Shown: piece by piece, positions 1-7,056 of the stretch
Layout: the number at the start of each line of letters is the position of its first letter
Numbering within the stretch: the first letter of the stretch is position 1
Assembly: GCA_029059965.1 (NCBI GenBank)
Contig: JAIDUY010000544.1
Span: 1 to 8,307 of the forward strand
DNA: 8,307 nt
Source of the DNA: Muribaculaceae bacterium
GTDB taxonomy: Bacteria > Bacteroidota > Bacteroidia > Bacteroidales > Muribaculaceae
Direction: 5' to 3'
Notes under the pieces: generated by a model
What the model was told of the DNA's origin: nothing
Databases searched by the model: none
Seen by the model: the letters and a program-made list of their open reading frames with translations, nothing else
Translations under genes and position numbers: made by a program

Positions 1-73
1 GGACTATGCGCTTCCCGCTATCGGGGCGCGCTCGGGACTTTCACCCGTTAGATGATGCCCATGTCGGGCGAAC
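1..73 (-). mobile_element. 5' end of a group II intron (partial, probably class C)
   Basis: Read on the minus strand from position 73, the sequence starts GTTCG, close to the GUGYG that opens group II introns. It continues with a small hairpin (GCCC-GACAT-GGGC, 57-69) and then the block GGGTGAAAGTCCC, which I recognise as typical of the 5' part of domain I in bacterial group II introns. No protein fits this stretch. The element starts immediately after the T-run of an intrinsic terminator, which is the target preference of bacterial class C introns. Only the first ~73 nt are present. The remaining ribozyme, the reverse transcriptase/maturase gene and the domain V/VI 3' end would lie left of the window. 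The third base (U instead of G) departs from the consensus. Recognition is from memory of the motif, not from a covariance search. Confidence 0.6.
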
Positions 74-123
74 AAAAAGAAGGCCATGGAAGCCTGCCGC
101 GGCATGCGGCGCTTCCATGGCCT
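74..123 (-). terminator. Intrinsic terminator of the secreted-protein gene
   Basis: A perfect 13-bp inverted repeat, AGGCCATGGAAGC (81-93) with GCTTCCATGGCCT (111-123), encloses a second 5-bp stem GCCGC/GCGGC (96-100, 106-110) with loop GGCAT and a 2-nt bulge (94-95). On the minus strand the hairpin is followed by TCTTTTT (80-74), so it is oriented to stop transcription leaving the gene that ends at 158. The T-run ends exactly where the putative group II intron begins. Confidence 0.88.
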
Positions 124-157
124 CCGTCATAGAGGTGGATTCCGTGGTGCGGAAATA

Positions 158-2485
158 TTATTTCTGAATCTTGCGGACGGAGCCGTCGGAGTAGCGTACC
201 ATGTAGACGCCGGGTTCGAGCTCGGTGTCGGGAGCGATACGTACGCCTGCGACAGTGTAGATGTCGGTGACGGTGGCGTCGGAGGGAGCGGTGATGTTGT
301 CTACGCCTGCGCCGTCGCTGTGGACGTTGATGACCACGCTGTGACCGGCGGGAGCGCTGACGGTCAGTGCGCCGTCGACTGCACCGGGATGCTCGGTGTC
401 GCGGCTGAGCGTCATCACGGTGTTGCCGTAGCGGCCACTTAATACAGCCTTGACGCCGGGAAGTTCCGAAGCCGAGAGAGCCTCGCCTGCCCAGTAGCTG
501 TCGAGAACAACCGATACGGGAGTTCCGTCGGCAGGCACGGTGACAGTTTCGGTGTCGGCCTTGAGCCAGCCGTAGTGGGCGTTCAGATGGAGGGCAAATG
601 CATTGTAGCAGTCGCCGTACTGGCCTTCGATATAAGCGAGGGGGAAGTAGCTCGTGCGATGGGTGTCGCTATCGTACTTGGTCTTCTTCACGAGATAGCC
701 GAAGCAGAGATAGTCGGCATTGGGTATCTCGGACTGCATGGGAGCGAAGTATTCTACCTTGTCGCTGTGGTATCCGCTCAGAATCACCATATATCCGGGA
801 TAGGTCTCGTCGATTGCGACGGGGCTGTCGAAGTCGAAGGGCAGGGTCAGGAAGTCGATGTCGAATATGGGGTCATAGCCGATGACGTCTGCGCCGGTGA
901 TGGTCTTTGTCACCAGAGTCTTGTCGTACAGGGGTTCGAAGGTTTCGGACAGGGGGACGATGGAGATGGTCAGCTCGGCATCGTCAGCCATCTTGCCGCG
1001 GGCGAGTGCGGTGACGCCATCAACCACCAGGGGTGCGCCGGGCACGGGATAGATGAAGTTGAGGCAGCCTTCGACATAGGACTCGTAGTCGGGATTGTTC
1101 TCGCCGGGGAATGTATATGCATACCACCATGCGTCGGTGTTCTTGTTGTAGCCGGTGATGGGGGTGTCGAGTTCACCGAAGTCGGACTCGACGGTGAGGA
1201 AGGTCAGACCTTCGGCATTATGCTCGAAGGGCAACAGGCCACCGGTCCATTCGCCGTCGGTAAGGGAGATTTCGGCTGTACCGCCGGCCTGGAAGTAGCG
1301 ATAAGGCGCCTGATAGGTACCGTCGCTGGCGCCGGGCATCGAACCGTTGAGGATGGGGGGATAGAAGAAGTTGTTCTTGGTGGAAGTGGTAGTCGAGTAG
1401 TCGGGCACATAGGTCACGCTCAGCTCCTCGGCGTCGGAGTTCACCCAAGCTGCGGTGATGGGGTCGCAGTATGTCCAGAAGTAGGTGGCTCCGCTATAAG
1501 GCGAGTCGTTGGTCCACACGATGGGAGTGTAGACGGGATACTGCGCCACGGGTAAGGTGAGGCCTGCCCAACCGGGAGAACGGTCATAACCCCAGTAGAG
1601 GGTGTGCAGGGGGTTGCTGTAGTGCAGGGCATCGAGACGGGGAAGAGACACGCTAACGAGGTCGATGAACATGGTGTTGCCGTCGGTACCCACATAGCGG
1701 AATGCGATGCGCACTTTCTTGCCTGCAAATTCGTTAAGGTTCACAAAAGTCTCCTGCATAGACTCGGGAGTCATGTAGAGGAGCTCGGCGAGGGGCACGT
1801 CCATGAAGGGGGTAGCGGCGTCCCACACTTCGGTCCATTCGCCGCCTTCGGGCTGAACCATTACCTTGAGGGTGGCCGAGATGTGCTTCTCGGTAAATTC
1901 ATATGCGTCCCAGTCAACATAGTTCATATCGAACAGGAAGACGGGGTCGATGTAGTTGTAGAAGCTGAGCTGCTGGTTTTCGGCTATGGTCAGCTCGGGA
2001 GTGACAAGCCACTCGTCCTGGGGCACAGAGGCAAAGCTGACACCGGCATAGACAGTACCGTCGGCGGGAGCGGGCAGGAAGGGGTTGGCGGAGCTTACAC
2101 CCCAGCGCTGGCCGTCGGTGAGCTCGCTATCAGTCTGGCTGAGGCGTGTCCAGCCCTCGGGGAGCCAAAGGGCGTCTTCGCCATCCCAATCCTCGAAGCT
2201 TTCGAGCAGGATGCAGCCTTCGGGAAGTGCGGCAGGAGCCGATGCAGGACGGACGCCGCGGATGGATGCGGGTGTGGGGATGGCGGATGTGGCGGCGGGA
2301 CGAATCGGAGCCTTGAACGGACGGGCTGTAGCGGAGAGGGCACGATGCTGCGCAGGGGCCGACACTCGTGTGGGCTGTACGTCCTCGACGCCGTTCTTAA
2401 CGGAGACTCCGTCGACCGGAGTCTGAGCGGACACCATGCCTGATATGGCAAGTGCCGCAGCGGCAAGAGTAAAAACTTTATTCAT
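158..2485 (-). CDS. Secreted choice-of-anchor-J-like protein with T9SS-type C-terminal domain
   Basis: This 775-residue protein has a clear signal peptide (residues 1-20, cleavage after VSA). An Ala/Pro/Thr-rich low-complexity stretch follows to about residue 90. Residues ~91-281 resemble the choice-of-anchor J / MAM-like beta-sandwich fold: they open CILLESFEDW, contain DEWLVTPELTI and FYNYID, and close with KVRIAFRYVGTDGNTMFIDLV, a typical pattern for this family. I recognise no catalytic motif in the long middle region (~290-720), which is rich in aromatic and acidic residues. The last ~48 residues (DIYTVAGVRIAP...PGVYMVRYSDGSVRKIQK) match the style of T9SS type A sorting domains, so the protein is probably carried across the outer membrane and anchored or released. 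The AT-rich upstream gap carries a promoter candidate and a strong terminator follows, so it is probably a single-gene unit. Its ligand or substrate is unknown. Confidence 0.85.
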   Translation of the reverse strand: MNKVFTLAAAALAISGMVSAQTPVDGVSVKNGVEDVQPTRVSAPAQHRALSATARPFKAPIRPAATSAIPTPASIRGVRPASAPAALPEGCILLESFEDWDGEDALWLPEGWTRLSQTDSELTDGQRWGVSSANPFLPAPADGTVYAGVSFASVPQDEWLVTPELTIAENQQLSFYNYIDPVFLFDMNYVDWDAYEFTEKHISATLKVMVQPEGGEWTEVWDAATPFMDVPLAELLYMTPESMQETFVNLNEFAGKKVRIAFRYVGTDGNTMFIDLVSVSLPRLDALHYSNPLHTLYWGYDRSPGWAGLTLPVAQYPVYTPIVWTNDSPYSGATYFWTYCDPITAAWVNSDAEELSVTYVPDYSTTTSTKNNFFYPPILNGSMPGASDGTYQAPYRYFQAGGTAEISLTDGEWTGGLLPFEHNAEGLTFLTVESDFGELDTPITGYNKNTDAWWYAYTFPGENNPDYESYVEGCLNFIYPVPGAPLVVDGVTALARGKMADDAELTISIVPLSETFEPLYDKTLVTKTITGADVIGYDPIFDIDFLTLPFDFDSPVAIDETYPGYMVILSGYHSDKVEYFAPMQSEIPNADYLCFGYLVKKTKYDSDTHRTSYFPLAYIEGQYGDCYNAFALHLNAHYGWLKADTETVTVPADGTPVSVVLDSYWAGEALSASELPGVKAVLSGRYGNTVMTLSRDTEHPGAVDGALTVSAPAGHSVVINVHSDGAGVDNITAPSDATVTDIYTVAGVRIAPDTELEPGVYMVRYSDGSVRKIQK

Positions 2486-2518
2486 CGTTTATTTACTGAT
2501 AATGATTGTATTCGATCA

Positions 2519-2554
2519 CAAAGGTAAACATTATAATCCAATCGGCAGTACAAA
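2519..2554 (-). promoter_or_regulatory. Candidate Bacteroidetes-type promoter for the secreted-protein gene
   Basis: On the minus strand TACCTTTG (2526-2519) is an exact TAnnTTTG -7 element, and a TTTG lies upstream at 2554-2551. The spacer is 24 bp, longer than the usual 19-21, so the -33 match is weak. The implied start point is about 25-30 nt before the ATG at 2485. The gap 2486-2612 is strongly AT-rich compared with its flanks. I see no convincing terminator for the upstream gene in it, only a weak 4-bp CAGC/GCTG hairpin near 2600-2612. Confidence 0.45.
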
Positions 2555-2612
2555 AACGACAAATTATAGGCGCTTTTTGCTTTTATTGTGAATAATTATC
2601 AGCCTTATGCTG

Positions 2613-4826
2613 TCATTCAGGCACCAGGATGATGCCTGCGCCGGCAAAATCGGCGGCGGCATCGGTAAGGTCGAGCATCATACGCCAGGAGCGTAGGGGA
2701 ATGTCCGCCTGCTTGAAGCGGAACACGCACTGCACTTCGAGGTCGCCCTCGGCATTGACCACGCCATGCGCCGAGAAAATGCCGATAGGGGTGTTCATGG
2801 TGCGGTTGAAGTCGGCCAGCGAGGTCTCGTCGACCTTATACCCTTCGGGCACCTTGAGCTTGAGGCTGTGTATGTCCTGGAATGCTGTGGTGAGCATGGC
2901 GTCGAGGAGGCGGTCGCGCTCGCTGCCCTCTATTTTATCCACCTTGCCCAACAGACGTCCGAGATTCACGGAGAGGTCGCCGCCGAGGTCCTCGACAAGG
3001 CCGTCGGCATTGAAGCTCATATTGTACTCCATGTCGGATTTGCCGGGCATGATGCCGCGCGACACAATCTCGCAGGAGATGATGCTGTCGGGACGGAAGC
3101 CGCTGACTGTCCGGCATTCGTCGCGGAGGGCATCGCGCACCTCACGCTCGCGTGAGGCGGGGTCGAAGCCCTTGACGGCATAGCGCTTGTTCTCGGGTAT
3201 GCCGAAGAAGTCCTCGGCCTCGCGCAGCCATTCGGGACGTCCGTTCAGCTCCTTGCCGACGCTCTTGGCGCTGCCGCGCAGGACGACATGACGGTCGACG
3301 TGCAGGCGGGTACGTTCTTCGGGGTCGAAGCTCACGACGAGTTCCGCAAAGGTGCGGTTGCCGCTGTACTTGAGGTCGGGCACGGTGAATTCGGCGGGCA
3401 TGGTGCCGTGGGTGAGGTCGCGCAGCTGTCCGGTGAGGCGTGCGCCCTTCTCGCCCTGGAATATGCCGGGGAGCTCGCCGGGAACGGTGGTGAAACCGGG
3501 CAGAAGCATGTAGCACGTATCGCCGACGACGGACACGAAGTGTGTCTGCGACCATTTGGCGATGTCGGCGGTCGGCACTTCGAGGCGGCTGTTGACGAAG
3601 CCTATGCCGGTCTGACTGCGCGGATAGACGTCGAGACCCTCCATTACGGCGTTGTGGAACAGGGCAAGCCACAGCGAGGAGCCTACCTTCTCGTTGTCCT
3701 TGGCCACATAGTTGCAGTAGCGCAGGGCCATGCAGGCGGCGTCGGCAATCTCGCGGGGTGTGGCCTCGGGATGGGCGCGCATGTAGTCCTTGGTCATCTT
3801 CAGGGCACGCTGGGGCAGATAGCTGACGGGACGGCGTGCATCGTGGAGCAGGTTGGCCAGACGGGCGGTGTACTCCATGCTTTCGTGATATATCTGCGGA
3901 CGGGAAACATTCAGATAGACGCCCCCGCGCCGCGCCGTCGAGGCATAGTCGGGCAGCTCGCCGGGACGGAGATAGTTGTTCACCAGGTTGAGGCGCAGGA
4001 AGGGCAGCTGGCGCTCCTCGAAGAGAAAGCGGTCGAAGCTCACGGCGGGGATGTCGCTGACGGACACACAGACGGTGTTCTCGTTTGCGCCGAAGTTGCG
4101 GTTGATGTCGATGTCGCCGTTGTAGCTGCGGAACTCGGCGGTGAGGTCGCGGTCGAAACTGCCGGTTATGAGGCGGCGCATCACGGGATAGCGGTTGGCG
4201 AAACTCATGTCGACGTTCTCGATGTCGTCATCCTCGTTCATGTACTCGGCGTAGTAGAAGTACTCTATCACATCGCCGGGCTCAAGGCCGGGGACGGCCA
4301 GCCGCCAGCTCTTGTTGGAGCCGCCTTTCTTGCCGTCGGACACCTCGAGGGCGCCGTCGAGGCTGACGTCGACGACCGTGCCGTCGGGCTTGTGGATGCG
4401 GGCGCCGAACGCCGTCTTGGCCTCCTGCGTAAGCACGAGGCCGTACTCGCGGTTCTCGCCGGACTCGCCGAACTCGAACTCGCTGTAACGCTCAACGGCA
4501 CTGCGGTCGAGCAGCTTGACCATCACGCGGTTGATGTGCTGCAGGGTTGTGCGGTTGGTGCGACCGTACTGGTTGTACATCGTGTTCTGCTCCTCGCGTC
4601 GGCCAATAAGGTCGTCGTGACGGGCAATTATGACTCCGGACTGGCCGGCGGATATACTATCGGGAATCTCTGTGGAAGCGTTGAAGATGCCTTCGCTCTC
4701 GAGTGCCCATGCCTTCCGGGCGGCCTTGCGGAAGAAGTCTTTGTCGATGCCGTCGGCGTAGCCGGGCAACACGGCGCCAAGTGCGGCACAGACAAAGGCG
4801 ATGCGCAGAATTTTTGAAAGACTCAT
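2613..4826 (-). CDS. Exported DUF3857 protein with degenerate transglutaminase-like domain
   Basis: This 737-residue protein has an N-terminal signal peptide (about residues 1-24, MSLSKILRIAFVCAALGAVLPGYA). Residues ~60-225 look like the DUF3857 domain found before transglutaminase-like domains in Bacteroidetes envelope proteins, including the GDVIEYFYYAEY segment. Residues ~330-445 occupy the transglutaminase position. Where the family has a GDC motif with the nucleophilic cysteine, this protein has GSS (382-384). A histidine remains at ~429 (THFVSVV), and LLPG stands where the Asp-containing strand is expected. It is therefore probably a non-enzymatic paralogue of its neighbour. The C-terminal part (~455-737) is beta-rich and includes a DUF3858-like region near the end (VPEGYKVD, FRFKQADIPLRSW). 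The start lies 53 bp behind the stop of the upstream DUF3857 gene with no promoter between them, so the two are likely co-transcribed. The biological role of the family is not known to me. Confidence 0.82.
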   Translation of the reverse strand: MSLSKILRIAFVCAALGAVLPGYADGIDKDFFRKAARKAWALESEGIFNASTEIPDSISAGQSGVIIARHDDLIGRREEQNTMYNQYGRTNRTTLQHINRVMVKLLDRSAVERYSEFEFGESGENREYGLVLTQEAKTAFGARIHKPDGTVVDVSLDGALEVSDGKKGGSNKSWRLAVPGLEPGDVIEYFYYAEYMNEDDDIENVDMSFANRYPVMRRLITGSFDRDLTAEFRSYNGDIDINRNFGANENTVCVSVSDIPAVSFDRFLFEERQLPFLRLNLVNNYLRPGELPDYASTARRGGVYLNVSRPQIYHESMEYTARLANLLHDARRPVSYLPQRALKMTKDYMRAHPEATPREIADAACMALRYCNYVAKDNEKVGSSLWLALFHNAVMEGLDVYPRSQTGIGFVNSRLEVPTADIAKWSQTHFVSVVGDTCYMLLPGFTTVPGELPGIFQGEKGARLTGQLRDLTHGTMPAEFTVPDLKYSGNRTFAELVVSFDPEERTRLHVDRHVVLRGSAKSVGKELNGRPEWLREAEDFFGIPENKRYAVKGFDPASREREVRDALRDECRTVSGFRPDSIISCEIVSRGIMPGKSDMEYNMSFNADGLVEDLGGDLSVNLGRLLGKVDKIEGSERDRLLDAMLTTAFQDIHSLKLKVPEGYKVDETSLADFNRTMNTPIGIFSAHGVVNAEGDLEVQCVFRFKQADIPLRSWRMMLDLTDAAADFAGAGIILVPE

Positions 4827-4879
4827 ATATGTATTGCTGTTCGTTTGTTTTCCTGTTTACATTTACTTTAATGATGTCG

Positions 4880-6730
4880 CTACTGATTGCGCTCGAACAC
4901 TATGGCGGTGTTTGCTGCGCGTTCGACTTCGCGGACGGCGACATTCCATGCCGCGGCCTCGGAGGCGGGTCCGGTGAGCCGGGTCGGGTATAGCTCGCCG
5001 AAGCAGCGCACTGCCCCGCCCTCGCTGTCAAGCTCGTAGCGGACGCGGCCGCGGAACCATCCGTTGTCTATCCCGATGTCGACTGGCAGTCCGGAGGGCA
5101 TATAGCCTTCGGGGATTTCGACGGCGATGTCGGTGCGGACGCTCATGGGTGTGCCGACGTCGACGGGCAGGCTGCGGCCGTTGTCGTTGATTGCCGAGGG
5201 CATCATCATACGCAGCACGCGGGGCTGGACGTAGAGCTTGCGGCGGCCTCCGACGGCGCGAACTGCCGATGCGTCGCTCACGGTGGCGCTCAGGTTGCTC
5301 ACCGGAGCGTCGGTGGCGGCTGTAGACATTACGGCATCGGAAACTCCGATATCATTGCGTCCCGAGACTATCAGGCGGGCGACGAGCTGCGGACGGCGGC
5401 TGGCCGTGACGCCGTTGACAAGTTCCTCGAACAGCGTGCGCCAAACTCCGGCGAACTCGAAGCGGGCGCTGCCGGTCAGGGAGCTGCCGTCGACGGCGTA
5501 GCGGCCCGTGTGGGTCAGCACGTCGGCCTCGCGGTCGCCTTCGGGCACATGGGTCAGCCTGTAGCCCTCGCCGTCTTCCATCAGACATTCGCGTCCGGCG
5601 ATGCCATAGGGTATGTATCCCCGCGGGGCATATGTGCAGGTGCCGTCGACGAAGACGACTGTATCGGGCAGTACGGCGGCGGCAATCATATGGTTGCCGG
5701 CCGAAAGCGACGGGTTCTCGCTCCAGTCGGCGGGCACGTGCCCGCGCGTGCCTATCCAGACAACGCGTCCCTCGATGCCCCACATGCGCCGCAGCGCGCG
5801 GAAGAGGTTGGCCGCGCCCTTGCAGTCGCCGTAGCGCTTCTGCAGCACGGCGCCGGGAGCGTCGGGACGGTGGCCGAACTCGCCGTGCTCGATGGCGACA
5901 TAGCGTATGTTGGAGCGCACCCATGCGGCGATGGTGTCGATGCGGGCCATGTCGTTGTCCTTGCCGGCTGTAAGCTCACGGGCGAGAGTCTCGAGGGCAG
6001 GGTCGTCGGGGTCGTCGCCAAGACGCGAGCGAAGATAGGAGAACACTCCGCCTACATCGGCGAACGAGGCGTTGACAAGTATCATCGGGGCGCACGACGC
6101 GAAGGGAGGGGCGAGGCGCTCGCGCGGAAAGGCCGGTACGTTGTCGGCCTCGTAGGTGATGGTGACATTGCCGCGGCTGTCGGCTGTGCTGTCACGGCGC
6201 ACGCCTTCGGGCAGATTCAGTCCGCGCACGGCCACGCGCCCGGCAAGCTCGGAGGGTATGCGAAGCACCACGCGCACCTTTCGCGTATCGTAGTGGCTGT
6301 TGCCGAGGATGACTTCGGTAAAATATTCGGGCGACACATAGGTCTGTTCCACAACGGCCTTGGCCGTACGGCCTGCCTTGACCTCGAAGGGCAGCAGGCA
6401 CACGCGGTCGCCGCTGTAGAAAATCTCGCCCGTCTCGGCGGCTCTGTAGACAGGCTTGGCGCCGGGAGCCGAGGCCTTGCCGACGGGACAGTTCTCGTCG
6501 TAGACGGTTATCAGGACGGCGTGCTCGTCGACGCGTCCGGCCGACATCACGGTCTCGCGGCGCACCTTGACGGACTTCAGTTCGCCGTCGCGAGCCTGCA
6601 GCTCGCAGTCGACCACACGCAGGTCGGCAACCAGATTGTCGCTGCCAAACTGACGCGCCGACAATGCCGCCGGCGACAAGAGCGTCAGAAGAATAAGTAA
6701 TATTATGGTTTTAAGAGGCGTAAATGACAT
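4880..6730 (-). CDS. Exported DUF3857/transglutaminase-like protein, catalytic triad apparently intact
   Basis: I choose the ATG at 6730 (616 residues). It puts a normal signal peptide at the N-terminus (MSFTPLKTIILLILLTLLSPAALSA, cleavage after ALSA), and a promoter candidate covers the in-frame ATG at 6775. The N-terminal ~220 residues are DUF3857-like. A transglutaminase-like core follows: WVRSNIRYVAIE, then KRYGDCKGAANLFRAL with Cys303, GNHMIAAAV with His347 and VFVDGTC with Asp362, giving the expected Cys-His-Asp order. The rest (~410-616) is a beta-rich C-terminal region ending IVFERNQ. The domain is related to bacterial transglutaminases and proteases of the papain-like fold; actual activity and substrate are unknown. 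It is the first gene of a probable two-gene operon with the degenerate paralogue at 2613-4826. It is transcribed divergently from an efflux operon and acts in the periplasm or at the outer membrane. Confidence 0.85.
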   Translation of the reverse strand: MSFTPLKTIILLILLTLLSPAALSARQFGSDNLVADLRVVDCELQARDGELKSVKVRRETVMSAGRVDEHAVLITVYDENCPVGKASAPGAKPVYRAAETGEIFYSGDRVCLLPFEVKAGRTAKAVVEQTYVSPEYFTEVILGNSHYDTRKVRVVLRIPSELAGRVAVRGLNLPEGVRRDSTADSRGNVTITYEADNVPAFPRERLAPPFASCAPMILVNASFADVGGVFSYLRSRLGDDPDDPALETLARELTAGKDNDMARIDTIAAWVRSNIRYVAIEHGEFGHRPDAPGAVLQKRYGDCKGAANLFRALRRMWGIEGRVVWIGTRGHVPADWSENPSLSAGNHMIAAAVLPDTVVFVDGTCTYAPRGYIPYGIAGRECLMEDGEGYRLTHVPEGDREADVLTHTGRYAVDGSSLTGSARFEFAGVWRTLFEELVNGVTASRRPQLVARLIVSGRNDIGVSDAVMSTAATDAPVSNLSATVSDASAVRAVGGRRKLYVQPRVLRMMMPSAINDNGRSLPVDVGTPMSVRTDIAVEIPEGYMPSGLPVDIGIDNGWFRGRVRYELDSEGGAVRCFGELYPTRLTGPASEAAAWNVAVREVERAANTAIVFERNQ

Positions 6731-6752
6731 GTGACATTTTTGGCTTATTGCG

Positions 6753-6784
6753 CAAAATAAAGTATTATAATCCATTTACGCAAA
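6753..6784 (-). promoter_or_regulatory. Promoter candidate for the DUF3857 operon
   Basis: On the minus strand TTTG (6784-6781), a 20-bp spacer and TTATTTTG (6760-6753) match the Bacteroidetes TTTG / TAnnTTTG promoter with a single mismatch (T for A in the -7 element). Transcription would start near 6745-6749, leaving a leader of roughly 15-20 nt before the ATG at 6730. An upstream in-frame ATG at 6775 falls inside the spacer and would not be transcribed from here. An 8-bp palindrome TTGCGCAA (6748-6755) overlaps the -7 element and start point and could be a regulator site. Confidence 0.55.
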
Positions 6785-6838
6785 TCGACCGGCCGTCTGA
6801 CCGCGACCAAGGGCGTTATTCGGGGGCATATTTGGGGC

Positions 6839-6857
6839 TTTTGTCATATTTTTGTCA
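6839..6857 (+). repeat. Direct repeat TTTTGTCA, 11-bp period
   Basis: TTTTGTCA occurs at 6839-6846 and again at 6850-6857, so the copies start 11 bp apart, about one helical turn. They lie roughly 55-70 bp upstream of the predicted plus-strand start point, where activator sites are often found. The second copy overlaps an exact TAnnTTTG (TATTTTTG, 6847-6854), but that motif has no TTTG at the right distance and I do not call it a promoter. Confidence 0.4.
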
Positions 6858-6873
6858 CATTCCGGGGCTCTTT

Positions 6874-6905
6874 TTTGGCTATCCGGCCGAAAAAAACTAA
6901 TTTTG
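6874..6905 (+). promoter_or_regulatory. Promoter for the RND efflux operon
   Basis: TTTG (6874-6877), a 20-bp spacer and TAATTTTG (6898-6905) form an exact match to the Bacteroidetes sigma-ABfr-type consensus TTTG-N19-21-TAnnTTTG. Transcription would begin near 6909-6913, leaving a 5' leader of about 145 nt before the ATG at 7057. An imperfect inverted repeat (T6-GGC at 6871-6879, GCC-G-A7 at 6886-6896) overlaps the -33 element and spacer, a position where a repressor could act. Confidence 0.68.
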
Positions 6906-6939
6906 CGCCAATCATACTCTATATGACCGACATAAACGC

Positions 6940-6960
6940 CCGGAGCCGCATCACCTCCGG
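6940..6960 (+). other. Small hairpin in the efflux operon leader
   Basis: CCGGAG (6940-6945) pairs with CTCCGG (6955-6960) around a 9-nt loop, inside the predicted ~145-nt 5' leader of the adaptor gene. It has no T-run behind it, so it is not a terminator. I recognise no known riboswitch. The rest of the leader (6961-7056) is A/T-rich without other clear structure. Confidence 0.35.
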
Positions 6961-7056
6961 AAATACCGAACAATAGCACGGGACGTAGCGTTCTATTCAG
7001 TGTAAAGCCACATTTCATCCGTTACGCAAACTTCGAAACTAATTCATCATAAAGAT

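Noticed and set aside
1..72. Short coding fragments or a tRNA/rRNA end at the left edge
   Set aside because: The plus-strand frames are short or have no homology I can name, and no tRNA cloverleaf or rRNA signature fits. The minus-strand group II intron reading explains the motifs better.
86..442. Plus-strand frame of 118 codons starting in the terminator hairpin
   Set aside because: It starts inside the inverted repeat and runs antisense to the secreted-protein C-terminus; its Gly/Val/Asp-rich translation reflects the opposite strand.
3288..4817. Open frame of 509 codons on the plus strand, opposite the degenerate DUF3857 gene
   Set aside because: It is in exact codon register with the sense gene, so it stays open only because the gene avoids TTA, CTA and TCA codons. 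Its translation is Val/Gly/His/Ala-rich with no domain. The same applies to the in-register antisense frames at 1604-2443, 5510-6700 and 7138-8304.
4827..4879. Possible internal promoter between the two DUF3857 genes
   Set aside because: No TTTG or TAnnTTTG on the minus strand in these 53 bp; it reads as an A-rich operon spacer.
6847..6854. Exact TAnnTTTG (TATTTTTG) as a second plus-strand promoter
   Set aside because: The only TTTG upstream (6831-6834) is 12 bp away instead of 19-21, and a full-consensus promoter lies just downstream.
6776..7018. 80-codon minus-strand frame in the divergent intergenic region
   Set aside because: It covers the promoter elements, has no recognisable domain or signal peptide, and its composition fits AT-rich intergenic DNA. 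Treated as chance.
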